Positions 46,897 to 55,959 of a stretch of 64,000 bases of DNA are shown piece by piece. Under the pieces are notes generated by a model. That model was given only the letters and a program-made list of their open reading frames with translations. It made no database searches and was not told the origin of the DNA. Source of the stretch: [Mycobacterium] stephanolepidis (lineage in GTDB: Bacteria; Actinomycetota; Actinomycetes; Mycobacteriales; Mycobacteriaceae); assembly GCF_002356335.1 (NCBI RefSeq), contig NZ_AP018165.1:4092001-4156000 (forward strand), given 5' to 3'. Positions within the stretch are counted from its first letter, which is position 1; the number at the start of each line of letters is the position of its first letter. A program made the translations under genes and the position numbers.

Positions 46897-47927
46897 TTCG
46901 ACGCGTACTGATCCTCCTGTTCGCCGCGGCATTCGCGGTAGTCCCGGCGTGTTCCACGGGGGCGTTGGATCCCACCAAGATGCCGATGCCCGGCTCGTAC
47001 ATACCCAAGAACACCTACCGCCTCAAGATCGAATTCTCCAGCGTGCTCAATCTGCCCGGACGGGCGAAGGTCGACTCGGGCGGCGTGCAGGTAGGCCTGT
47101 TGGACCGGGTGGAGCTCAAAGGCACGACCCCCGTCGTATACGTCGACATCGACGGCGGCGCGAAGTTCCCGCGGAACGTCAAGGCCGAACTCCGACAAGC
47201 CACCGTGCTCGGCGACATCTACATCGCCATGATCTCGCCCACCGATCCTGCCCCGACACATCTTAAGGACGGCGACACCATCGCCCTGTCCAACACCGTC
47301 CCTGCTGCCAACGTCGAAGATCTCATGCGGTCCATGTCAAACCTCATCGGCGGAGGCAGCCTCAACACCATGCAAACCACCGTCGCGAACATGAACAGCT
47401 CCTTCCCCCCGCCGGAGGAGCTCGACCGAATCCACCGCGCGCTGGCAGGAATCGTCAATGACCTGTCCAACAATCAGGACACCCTCAACAAAATCCTGAC
47501 CAACATGCAAGCCGTCAGCGAGTCATTCCGAGCCAATAAGGGAACGTACCGACGGCTGCTTGCCGAGGGCCCAACCAAGCTGCCCTCACTGGCCAAAGTG
47601 GTGCTAAACCTTAGCGATCTGATCATCAATAGCGCCGAGTTCGCGCGACAGTTGAACCCGATCCTCGACTACCCCAACCTCATGCAAATCCTGTCCTATC
47701 CCACGCCATTCATCCACAGCGCCTCGACCACAGACACCACCATCCCGGTCCTGGGCGACAAGATGGTCCGAACCATCCGAGACAGGATCATCCCGTTCTT
47801 CAAGGATGGCGGTCCCAAGTACACCGTGACCGACATCCAAACTCCCGATGGCACATTGGGAGTCAGCCCCGGGGAACGCGCCGACTCGGTTATCCGGAAC
47901 ATGCAGACGATGGGGCTGGTGCGATGA
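46893..47927 (+). CDS. mceE: Mce family lipoprotein MceE
   Basis: A 344-residue MCE protein with a lipoprotein signal: RRVLILLFAAAFAVVPAC, lipobox VPAC. The E subunit is the lipidated one in mycobacterial mce operons. The MCE domain spans KIEFSSVLNLPGRAKVDSGGVQVGLLDRVEL ... ATVLGDIYIAMI. ATG 46893 overlaps the mceD stop. Confidence 0.93.
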   Translation: MIRRVLILLFAAAFAVVPACSTGALDPTKMPMPGSYIPKNTYRLKIEFSSVLNLPGRAKVDSGGVQVGLLDRVELKGTTPVVYVDIDGGAKFPRNVKAELRQATVLGDIYIAMISPTDPAPTHLKDGDTIALSNTVPAANVEDLMRSMSNLIGGGSLNTMQTTVANMNSSFPPPEELDRIHRALAGIVNDLSNNQDTLNKILTNMQAVSESFRANKGTYRRLLAEGPTKLPSLAKVVLNLSDLIINSAEFARQLNPILDYPNLMQILSYPTPFIHSASTTDTTIPVLGDKMVRTIRDRIIPFFKDGGPKYTVTDIQTPDGTLGVSPGERADSVIRNMQTMGLVR

Positions 47928-49000
47928 GGCTCAGTGTCCTATTTACCCTCGCCGTGCTCTCGATCATCTCCCTCATCGGAGCCGTCTACATGGCCTTCGG
48001 CGTCCTGGACATCGCCTCCACCAACAAGACCAATCACATGACGCTCATGCTGGAAAGCTCCGGCGGGCTGATGTCCACCTCCCAGGTCACCCTGCGAGGA
48101 ATCAAAGTCGGCCGGGTCACCAACATTCAGGCGACCCCATCGGGGTTGGCGATCTCGATGGCCCTCGACAGCGGCTACCCCATTCCCGTCGACAGCAAGG
48201 TCAGCGTCCAGAACCTCTCCGCTGCGGGAGAGCAGTACGTGGAGTTCAAACCCGCTCGCATCGAACCCCCCTACTACAGCGACGGAGCCGTGATCCCGGC
48301 GTCGAAGGCAGCACCGGTTTACACCGTGAGTGATCTACTGCAAAAGGGCAACGCACTGATGCAGGCCATGAACGCCGACGACCTGGAAATCACGCTCAAC
48401 AACGTGGCGGCCGGATTCGTCGACAACACCAAGACCATCGATCAGTTGGCCATCTCGGCAAGGCTATTCGCACAAATGGTCAAGGACGACAAGCATTACC
48501 TAGCCGAGGTCATCGGCAACACGTCAACCCTGACCAACGGACTCGGTGAGATCCGCGCCGGCGATATCTTGAAGCAGTCCGCCACGACCATTCCGGGCAG
48601 CCTGGACGGTCTGGCATCCCTGGTGAAGGTCATCGAAAAGCTCGAACCGCTCGTCGAAGCAGGCATGGGCGATGGGAAGCCCCTGACGGATCTGGTCGAA
48701 AAACTCTTCGACTACATCAACGCACTGTCCGAACCTATGTCGGAATTCGCGACGGTCCTCGAACCCATCGCCGCCCCGCTGCGCGACGTCAAACTGGACG
48801 CCGGTCACTGGCTGGACTTCTGGGACTCCACCTTCAACAACCAAGGCGGACTACGCATCCATCTCGGGGTGCCCGAATGGCCACAGCCCGACACACCCCG
48901 GCCCGGGTCAACGCCGCCATCGCAGTCGGCTGCCACTCCACCCGCCCCCAAACCCACATCGGCACCACAAACGGCAACAGCAGGAAGGCCCGGATCATGA
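47924..49000 (+). CDS. mceF: Mce family protein MceF
   Basis: A 358-residue MCE protein. The anchor is LSVLFTLAVLSIISLIGAVYMAF; the MCE domain has LMLESSGGLMSTSQVTLRGIKVGRVTNI ... SAAGEQYVEF. The C-terminus ends in a Pro/Ser/Thr-rich tail (PGSTPPSQSAATPPAPKPTSAP). Both ends overlap neighbours by 4 bp. Confidence 0.93.
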   Translation: MRLSVLFTLAVLSIISLIGAVYMAFGVLDIASTNKTNHMTLMLESSGGLMSTSQVTLRGIKVGRVTNIQATPSGLAISMALDSGYPIPVDSKVSVQNLSAAGEQYVEFKPARIEPPYYSDGAVIPASKAAPVYTVSDLLQKGNALMQAMNADDLEITLNNVAAGFVDNTKTIDQLAISARLFAQMVKDDKHYLAEVIGNTSTLTNGLGEIRAGDILKQSATTIPGSLDGLASLVKVIEKLEPLVEAGMGDGKPLTDLVEKLFDYINALSEPMSEFATVLEPIAAPLRDVKLDAGHWLDFWDSTFNNQGGLRIHLGVPEWPQPDTPRPGSTPPSQSAATPPAPKPTSAPQTATAGRPGS

Positions 49001-49797
49001 CCGACATCGACGATCGCACACTCACCCTCGATGACGCAGATCCCGATGAACTCGCGGAATCGGAGACCAAGTCCACCACCGATTCCGCCGAGACCGAATC
49101 TGACGCGGAACCGAAAGCCAAGCGGGTAAAGCGGGCCAAGGCCGTTGAACAAGAAGCGGATCCAGCCGAAAGCGATAGCGCTCCCAATATCTGGAAGTGG
49201 ATCACCTTCGGTCTGCTCGCGTTGGGAATCGTGGGCGCGGTCCTCGGCGGCTGGCAGTATCAGAAGTTGTCCGATGCCCTCGCCGCCACGCGCGCCGGCG
49301 ACACCGAACGCACCGCGGCCACCGACGCGGCGTCGGCGTATGCGATGAAATCGCTCACCTATAGCTTCGAAGACCCCGACGGCTTCTTCAAGAACGTCAA
49401 AGAGAACGCGGCAGAACCGCTCAAGAACAAGTACAGCGATGCCGAGAAGCTACTCAAGGCCATCATGCTGCAAGCCCAGGTGACATCCAAGGGCGAGGTC
49501 ATCGCCGCGGATGCCGTTGCCCAGCAGAATGGCATCTACCAGGTGGTGGTCACCACCCGGCAGACCACCCGGAACGTACAGAACCCGGAACCGCGGGCAA
49601 CCACCCTGGTTCTGCAGATCACGGTCAAGAAGGATGGCGACAGCTGGCAGGTGACCGATATCGGCCCCAAGAACGCCAACTCGACCGGCACCATCATGCA
49701 CCCCGGCGACCAGAAGCTGCTTCCCGACGAGACGGCACCCGGTAAGGCGCCAGCGCCCGCCCTTCCGCCGCTGCCCACGCTCCCCGGTCAGAAGTAG
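48997..49797 (+). CDS. Mce-associated membrane protein (Mas/Mam)
   Basis: A 266-residue protein. The cytoplasmic N-terminus of about 65 residues is acidic, then Lys-rich. One helix follows (WKWITFGLLALGIVGAVLGGWQY), then an NTF2/VirB8-like outer domain (ASAYAMKSLTYSFEDPDGFFKNV ... YQVVVTTRQTTRNVQNPEPRATTLVLQITVKKDGDSWQVTDIG) and a Pro-rich tail. Mas proteins stabilise the Mce complex (family knowledge). ATG overlaps mceF by 4 bp. Confidence 0.88.
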   Translation: MTDIDDRTLTLDDADPDELAESETKSTTDSAETESDAEPKAKRVKRAKAVEQEADPAESDSAPNIWKWITFGLLALGIVGAVLGGWQYQKLSDALAATRAGDTERTAATDAASAYAMKSLTYSFEDPDGFFKNVKENAAEPLKNKYSDAEKLLKAIMLQAQVTSKGEVIAADAVAQQNGIYQVVVTTRQTTRNVQNPEPRATTLVLQITVKKDGDSWQVTDIGPKNANSTGTIMHPGDQKLLPDETAPGKAPAPALPPLPTLPGQK

Positions 49798-49800
49798 GCG

Positions 49801-50610
49801 ATGTCCCGGCACATAGGTGGTCTGGGTGCGGGTATAGCCGCTGCCGCCCTGCTGGTTTCGGCGCAGACGGTCCACCCCGTGGCCGTGGCACGAGCTGCTT
49901 TGCCGCCATGTCCGAGCAGAGCGACCGTAATCGTCCCGGAAAGCCCTAGAGCACATACAGATTGCCGGCTGTCTGCGGCCGACGGCACCGGAATCACCTT
50001 CGATGTGGAGTATTGGCGCCCGCATCCCGACAACAACGACGCACCAGACTATCCGCCGCTGTCAGCCCGGGTAACCATCAAAGACGCCGCCGGTAACAGG
50101 CTGCAAGAAGTGAACGAGCTACTGGAGCCGTCAAGCCCCTCGCCTGCCGGTCTGCAGGACATCGACGGAGACGGTCGCGACGAGATGATCATCCCGATAT
50201 CGACCCGGGTCATGAATGGTGCTGTCAACACCCGATTTTCCGTATGGCGAGCCGAGAAGAACACCACCCACTTCGAGCGGGTCCAGATGTTCGGGCAGGC
50301 CGTCTACCCCAGTGGCGACGGGTACATCGTGGTCAACAGCGGCGCGTTCTCCAGCCGCGACCTGGATTTCTACCTGCCCACCGCGGCCGGTTACACCCAC
50401 ATCATCACGCTCACGATGACCGCCGAAGAGGTCGACCTGAATACCCGCAAGGTGCTCGCCGCAAGCTGCATGGTGCATAAGCAGTCCGGCCTGGGCGCCA
50501 TCGACATGGACTGGCAGGATTCGCCGGTATTCTGTGATTCTCCTGCGGCCAAGTCGATTTGGCCGGATGCCGAGCGCGTGGAAACCAATAGACGAGTGCA
50601 GGGCCGCTAA
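49801..50610 (+). CDS. exported protein of unknown function closing the mce operon
   Basis: A 269-residue protein with a signal peptide ending about VARA (residue 32). The mature domain has two Cys pairs and a DIDGDGRDEMII segment, an EF-hand/FG-GAP-type calcium-binding loop. This is not the usual second Mas protein. It starts 3 bp after the Mas gene, so it is probably co-transcribed and may bind the imported ligand or the Mce tube. No characterised family recognised. Confidence 0.75.
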   Translation: MSRHIGGLGAGIAAAALLVSAQTVHPVAVARAALPPCPSRATVIVPESPRAHTDCRLSAADGTGITFDVEYWRPHPDNNDAPDYPPLSARVTIKDAAGNRLQEVNELLEPSSPSPAGLQDIDGDGRDEMIIPISTRVMNGAVNTRFSVWRAEKNTTHFERVQMFGQAVYPSGDGYIVVNSGAFSSRDLDFYLPTAAGYTHIITLTMTAEEVDLNTRKVLAASCMVHKQSGLGAIDMDWQDSPVFCDSPAAKSIWPDAERVETNRRVQGR

Positions 50611-50613
50611 GCC

Positions 50614-51163
50614 CTACACCGCATCCCGGGATATGTCCGTGTCTTCCAGGAGCGCGATGAGCGACCGCACACCCGGCCCGGAAACCCCACGCGAACACCA
50701 CCCGTAGGAGGGGCTGGAGCCAGCGCAAGGGCAACCCGGAAACGAAACGCGGGGTTATCGCAACAGTCCAATCGACGGTGCATCCGTCGGGAGTGCTGGT
50801 CAGCACGTAGTCCTCGGCCCATAGCTGCAACAGGGGCCGGGTTCCCGCCACCGCCGAGTAGGCGAATCGGTGCGGCGCCTCATACCGCCAGAATCTCTCT
50901 CGCTGGATCCACAGGAACCGCCGCGGTGCCGACACGGTGCCCATCTCTCGCTCCATGCCCACTCGCCGGCGCGGTTCGTCGTAGCGCACGCCGCACCCGA
51001 AAGACAGCCACGACCAGGCATGGTCACTGTCCAGAACCGCCCACACCTGACCACGTGGCGCATCGAAGGCGTGGGAGGTGCGCAACACGACGGCTGCCGA
51101 TTCGAACGCGGAATCGTCCGACATCGGGATCCGATACTTGGGGGCGAGCATCGGCCACCCCAT
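50614..51163 (-). pseudogene. SRPBCC (START-like) family protein, C-terminal frameshift
   Basis: Paralogue of the SRPBCC protein at 27213: VVLRTSHAFDAPRGQVWAVLDSDHAWSWLSFGCGVRYD ... LLQLWAEDYVLTSTPDGCTVDWTVAITPRFVSGLPLRWLQPLL. As given, the frame runs on to 50411, about 200 bp into the convergent gene, with a nonsense-like tail. Near 50670 another frame supplies a natural end, VRSLIALLEDTDISRDAV, stopping at 50614, 3 bp clear of the neighbour. One extra base in the GTGT of the minus strand around 50668-50675 explains this. The ATG lies directly after the BVMO 3 stop. Confidence 0.75.
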
Positions 51164-51165
51164 CC

Positions 51166-52737
51166 TCAGACCACTACCTGTGAATCATTCAGGACTGCCG
51201 TGGAATCGACACTCTGATTCTGTTGCGCATACCGGTAGTCGTCGGCCGGGAACTTCTTCGCCGCCCGGCGGGCCTGCAAGGTCGTGGTCGGCCGTAGCAG
51301 CGGTACATCATCGTCGGCGTTCTTCCAGTACGACCGCACACCTCGATTGAGTTCGGTGAAGTAGTACTTCAGATTCCGCCCGTTGCGCAGCATGAGTTGG
51401 TGGAAACGGTCCAGTGCCTCCTGGCGCACCTCCATGCGGCTGGCGCCACGTTCTCCCGCCAGGGAGATGGCCCGGACGATGTGCGTGACGGCGGTATCCG
51501 CCAGACCGTGCCATCCGCCGTTGCCGGTCCAGGAGTAGGGCCCGACGATAATCCAGCGGTTGGGGAAGCCGGTGATCGAGACGCTCTCGTACGCCTGCAT
51601 ACCGCGACTGTTGAAGAAGTCCCCGAGGTCACGGCCACCCGCACCGGTCACGCGTCCTCGCTTGTAGGAGGCCGGTTCGGAGAACAGATCGAAACCTGTT
51701 GCGGTGATCAGGAAATCGACCTCGTACACTGTCCCGTCCGAGGTCTTGACTCCCTCGGGAACCACCTCGGCGATCGACGTTGTGATCAGTGAGCAGTGCG
51801 GCTTGTTGAAGACCCGCGGAAAGGCGGAGTTGAGAGTTGGCCGGTTCCCCAGCGGCCCGAAGGAGGGGAGAAGATCCCGCGCGACCTGCCTATCCTTCAC
51901 CACCGCACGCAGGTACGCCCCGTACAGTGCACGCCCGGCGGCATCGAAGCCCCGCATCAACGGCCGCATCACCGCGCCCGGAGTGTGAATCAGGAACCAC
52001 AGACCCAGGCTTCCACCGAGCAGGGCTCCCCACTCGATCACCGAGAACAATCCGGGGATGCGAAGCGCCCATTGGGCAATCGCCGGAATCCGGAAGTCGG
52101 GTTTGGGGATGCAGTAGACGGGTGTCCGCTGGAACACCACCAGCGATTCGGTCTCGTCGGCGATGGCGCCGCACAATTGGACGCCGGTCGCTCCGGTGCC
52201 TATCACCGCCACGCGCTTGCCGCTCACGTCGTGCTCCGGCAGCCACTGTACGGGCGTCACGCGGGTACCGGAGAAGTTCTCGAGCCCCTTGATGCCGGGC
52301 TGCTTGGGATCGAAGAAGGGGCCGATCGCCGAGATCACGAACCGCGCGGTGATCACCGATCCGCCAGCGAGATTCAGTCGCCACCAGTGGTTCTCTTCAT
52401 CCCACTCCTCGTTGCGCACGTCGATGCCGAAACGGAAGTGCGGCCGCAGATTGAACCGTTCGGCGACCTGCCGGTGGTAGGCCTGTACTTCGGCTCCGGG
52501 CGCAAAAACGCGAGACCACTTCGGATTGCGCAGAAACGGGAACTGGTAGATCACCGACGGGATGTCAACGGCGATCCCGGGATACACATTGTCGCGCCAG
52601 GTCCCGCCCAGGTCCGCGGCCCGGTCGAGGATCACGAAGTCCTCGATACCCGCCTGCTGCAGGCGCACCCCGGCGCACAGGCCTCCGATACCCGCACCGA
52701 TCACGACGACGTGATGATCGGGAACTGATGTGGTCAT
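51166..52737 (-). CDS. flavin-containing monooxygenase, Baeyer-Villiger type (BVMO 3)
   Basis: A 523-residue class B flavoprotein with GAGIGG at 14-19, GGTWRDNVYPG and GTGATG as the second Rossmann motif. The fingerprint region FSGTRVTPVQW (155-165) has Thr161 instead of His. It is flanked by an SRPBCC gene downstream and an unknown gene upstream, whose end overlaps its ATG by 4 bp. Like BVMO 1, it forms a BVMO-SRPBCC module. Substrate unknown. Confidence 0.88.
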   Translation of the reverse strand: MTTSVPDHHVVVIGAGIGGLCAGVRLQQAGIEDFVILDRAADLGGTWRDNVYPGIAVDIPSVIYQFPFLRNPKWSRVFAPGAEVQAYHRQVAERFNLRPHFRFGIDVRNEEWDEENHWWRLNLAGGSVITARFVISAIGPFFDPKQPGIKGLENFSGTRVTPVQWLPEHDVSGKRVAVIGTGATGVQLCGAIADETESLVVFQRTPVYCIPKPDFRIPAIAQWALRIPGLFSVIEWGALLGGSLGLWFLIHTPGAVMRPLMRGFDAAGRALYGAYLRAVVKDRQVARDLLPSFGPLGNRPTLNSAFPRVFNKPHCSLITTSIAEVVPEGVKTSDGTVYEVDFLITATGFDLFSEPASYKRGRVTGAGGRDLGDFFNSRGMQAYESVSITGFPNRWIIVGPYSWTGNGGWHGLADTAVTHIVRAISLAGERGASRMEVRQEALDRFHQLMLRNGRNLKYYFTELNRGVRSYWKNADDDVPLLRPTTTLQARRAAKKFPADDYRYAQQNQSVDSTAVLNDSQVVV

Positions 52738-53525
52738 GAGGACTCCTCACTCGATGTCCGATATGGACTGCTCACTGACAATTCCGGCGTTGAAAGCGAC
52801 GGGCCTCCGGTCACCCACCTGTGCATGTAGAACGTTGTGGTCCGCCACCGGCGTCCGAAGGGAATCCGCACCGGGATCCTGGCCAGGATGACGCGCCCTC
52901 CGGCCAGGGCCACCAACTCGCTTCGGGTGAGGTCCCACACGAACCACCGCACCAGGGGCAGTGCGGCGGTAGTGACGGCACGATTCATCTTTCCCGGCGG
53001 AAGATGCCAGTCCAGCAGGGTAATCCAGTGCCCAGGCGTCTTTGAGTCCTCGATGGTCACAGTGCGGAAATCGAACACCTCTTCCCCACGGTATCCCGCG
53101 GGGCGCGGATAGCCGGGGAACATCAGGCGCCACACCCAGCGGAACTCGCGGTGCGTGTTCGAGATCCCGCAGCGGCCGCCGTCGGAGAACCGATGCCCCT
53201 GCCACCAGCGTCCGAGCCCCTGCCTCAACAGCGAATCGACCAGTCGGCCGTACGGGCTGGCCAGGTACCTGGCCTGCGTCAGGCCGTCTGCGCCATCCAG
53301 TGGAGTTCCCATCAGGAAGACCGCCTCCAGCGCCGCGAGATCCCCCGCCCTGCCCAGTTCATCGAGCCATTGCCACGTCAGATCCGCCGCATGGCCCGGG
53401 TCGGACTGGTCTAATCTCGCCAGTCCGGCCCGGACCCCCTCCGACGCCGCCGCGGCACGACGTTGGTGCCCCCCTCAACGGGCCGCCCTATCGGACACCG
53501 CAACGATCCCCATCACAAACGGCAT
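52734..53525 (-). pseudogene. hypothetical protein, probable in-frame stop near its 5' end
   Basis: The intact part (52734-53312, 192 residues from ATG 53312) has features such as RWWQGHRFSDGGRCGISNTHREFRWVWRLMFPGYPRP and MHRWVTGG, with no known family. In the same frame coding-like sequence continues upstream (LARLDQSDPGHAADLTWQWLDEL) to ATG 53525, which has a good AAGGAGA RBS and sits 29 bp after BVMO 4. A TGA at 53475-53477, beside a run of six G, interrupts it after 16 codons. Either the gene is broken, the sequence has an error, or translation starts at 53312 where GGAGG is 11 bp upstream. Confidence 0.55.
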
Positions 53526-53554
53526 GGACACAGGTCTCCTTCTCGAGGGCTTGA

Positions 53555-55105
53555 CTAGTTCACCTGTACGGCGGTGATTTCGGCCACGGGGGTGCGACCC
53601 CCCGATGCCGGCAACCGGTCGAAGCGAAAGTCATCGAGCGGGAAGCGTTTACTCGCACGCGTCGACTGGTACGCCGTGGTGGGGCGCAGGAATGAGAAGT
53701 CGCCATGGCGGTCGATGTAATAGGAGTTGGCGTTGACACATGCACGCCCGTGCATGAGCGTCGATTCCGCCTTGGGCGCAATGAAATCGAAGAATCGGTT
53801 GTTGGCGTCTTCGGTTACCGCGAAGGCGGTGGCGCCACGCTTGCGCGCCTCGGTGATAACCCGCACGGCGATGCGCGTCGCGTTTTCCACCATCACATGC
53901 CAGGAGCTGCCACTCCACGCGAACGGCCCGAAAACCATGAAGGTGTTGGGCAGTTGGGGCATGGTGACACCCTCATACGCCCTGGCACGATTGTTCTCGT
54001 AGTAGTCGGCCAGGTCGAAGCCATTGCGCCCCTTGACGGGGCGGGCACGATAGACCTCGGGGCTCTGGGACATCTCGAACCCCGTCGCCAGAACCAGGAC
54101 ATCGATATCGCGGTGCGCACCGTCCGCCGTGACGATACCCGTCGGGGTGATCTTGGCGATCGGATCGGTCACCAGGTCTACATGAGGCTGGGTGAACGTG
54201 CGGTAGTAGATGTTCGAGACACTCGGGCGCTTGCACCCGAATCCATATGTGGGTGTGAGCTTCTTGCGCAACTCACGATCGCGAACCTGGCTGAAGAGAA
54301 ATGCCCGGCAAGCCCAGTTCGGAATGAGGGTTATCGGCGCAATCTGCTTGCCGTATACCGTGATCGCCACCAGGCCGACCTCGACTGCGGCGGCCGCGAT
54401 CCCCCGGATCAGGGATTGCAGTCCCGGTACGTACTTCAACGCCCAGCGCGCGATGCGCGGTATCGGGAAGTCGGGCTTGGCGAAAACCCAGATCGCCCGG
54501 CGCTGGTAGACGTCCACGTGTGCGGCCACCCGCGCCATCTGCGGAATGAGCTGAACCGAGGTTGCTCCGGTGCCGATCACCGCCACCCGCTTACCCTGCA
54601 GATCGAAGTCGTGGTCCCAGTTCTGTGTCTGGATCACCTTGCCCGCAAAGGAATCCAGACCCGGGATATCCGGCACCTTCGGCTCAACAAATGCGCCGAC
54701 CGCGGTGATGACGAACCTGGACGTGATGACCCGGCCGTCGGCGAGGGTGAGGTGCCACAGGTGGTTGTCCTCGTCCCATACCCGTTTCATGACCTCGTGG
54801 CCCAACCGCAGGTGGTCGTTGAGGCGGTACTGATCGACCAGGCTTGCGATGTATTGCTGCACTTCCCGGCCTTTGGGAAAAGTGCGGGACCAGTTGGGGT
54901 TTTTTGCGAAGGAGAACTGGTACACGATTCCCGGGACATCCACTGCCACATCAGGATAGTGATTGTTGTACCAGGTGCCACCGATGCCCGCGGACCGCTC
55001 CAGGATGACGAAATCGGTCAGGCCGGCACGCTTCAATCCGATGGCGGCGCCGAGCCCGCCGATCCCAGCACCGATGATGACGGTCTCGTGCTCGGGGGTA
55101 CTCAT
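53555..55105 (-). CDS. flavin-containing monooxygenase, Baeyer-Villiger type (BVMO 4)
   Basis: A 516-residue class B flavoprotein: GAGIGG at 12-17, GGTWYNNHYPD and GTGATSVQL. Fingerprint FAGKVIQTQNWD (153-164) carries Gln159 in place of His. It overlaps the upstream SDR by 4 bp. The lipase-SDR-BVMO order resembles the M. tuberculosis mymA operon (BVMO, LipR, SDR), which acts on lipids or envelope. Confidence 0.88.
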   Translation of the reverse strand: MSTPEHETVIIGAGIGGLGAAIGLKRAGLTDFVILERSAGIGGTWYNNHYPDVAVDVPGIVYQFSFAKNPNWSRTFPKGREVQQYIASLVDQYRLNDHLRLGHEVMKRVWDEDNHLWHLTLADGRVITSRFVITAVGAFVEPKVPDIPGLDSFAGKVIQTQNWDHDFDLQGKRVAVIGTGATSVQLIPQMARVAAHVDVYQRRAIWVFAKPDFPIPRIARWALKYVPGLQSLIRGIAAAAVEVGLVAITVYGKQIAPITLIPNWACRAFLFSQVRDRELRKKLTPTYGFGCKRPSVSNIYYRTFTQPHVDLVTDPIAKITPTGIVTADGAHRDIDVLVLATGFEMSQSPEVYRARPVKGRNGFDLADYYENNRARAYEGVTMPQLPNTFMVFGPFAWSGSSWHVMVENATRIAVRVITEARKRGATAFAVTEDANNRFFDFIAPKAESTLMHGRACVNANSYYIDRHGDFSFLRPTTAYQSTRASKRFPLDDFRFDRLPASGGRTPVAEITAVQVN

Positions 55106-55959
55106 ATCGTCGCCTCGACCTGCCGGTCGATTCGGCCGTCATACTCGCTGCGGGCGCTCCGGTCTACCGGTCCGACCGTCCTGTCCGCATTCACGACCCG
55201 CCGGCCCAGCAGCCACAGCCACTCGGGAATCAGATGCTGTAACCGCAGCGCGAGGACCGTACCTCGCGGGGAACCGACCACTGCCGGCCGGTTGCGCACG
55301 GTCCCGACCGCGTCGCGTGCCACCCAGCTGGGGGGAATGATGCCCAGTTTCTCCCACCACTTGAACGGAATACCGTCGACGAGCTGGGTGCGGACGGCCG
55401 CCGGCATGACTGTCGAGATGGTCACGCCGGTACCGACCAGCTCCTCGCGGGCGCTGCGCGCGAACCCGGTGGCGGCATGCTTCGAGGCGACGTAACTGGC
55501 CAGGCCCGGTGAATGAATGGCGCCCGCCGCCGATGTCACATTGATGAAATGCCCTCTGCCCCGGGCTATCATCCGCGGGGCGAGCACCTGATAGGAGATG
55601 TAGTGGCTCCAGAAGTTGACGCGCATCGTGGCCTCGGCCACACCCCGGGACTCTTCCAACAGCGGTCCCACAGGCATGATGCCCGCGTTGTTCACCACGA
55701 TGTCGATCGGCCCGACGGTGTCCTCAACCTCGGCGACAACACACCGATAGTCATCGGACTCGCCCACATCCAGCGCGAAACCTCTTGCATCCGAACCAAT
55801 CTCCCGCGCAGCCAGGGCAGCGGCGTCACCGTCGAGGTCGGCGATGACCACCCGTGCGCCCTCACGCGCCAGCCGGTGGGCGATAGACAGCCCGATACCG
55901 CGCGCGCCGCCGGTGACCAACGCCACGGCGCCGTCGATCTGAATCTCGGTGAACTTCAT
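55102..55959 (-). CDS. short-chain dehydrogenase/reductase
   Basis: A 285-residue classical SDR: VTGGARGIGLSIAHRLAREGARVVIADLDG, NNAGIMPVG, INVTSAAG and YVASKHAATGFARS. The C-terminal extension with IPEWLWLLGRRVV is typical of mycobacterial SDRs linked to BVMOs. Start ATG 55959 overlaps the lipase stop (ATGA), and its own stop overlaps BVMO 4. It probably supplies the ketone for the BVMOs or removes their alcohol products. Confidence 0.88.
   Translation of the reverse strand: MKFTEIQIDGAVALVTGGARGIGLSIAHRLAREGARVVIADLDGDAAALAAREIGSDARGFALDVGESDDYRCVVAEVEDTVGPIDIVVNNAGIMPVGPLLEESRGVAEATMRVNFWSHYISYQVLAPRMIARGRGHFINVTSAAGAIHSPGLASYVASKHAATGFARSAREELVGTGVTISTVMPAAVRTQLVDGIPFKWWEKLGIIPPSWVARDAVGTVRNRPAVVGSPRGTVLALRLQHLIPEWLWLLGRRVVNADRTVGPVDRSARSEYDGRIDRQVEATI

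Noticed and set aside
50411..50613. C-terminal tail of the SRPBCC frame running into the convergent gene
   Set aside because: Composition is nonsense-like, and an alternative frame gives a conserved-looking end with a stop at 50614.
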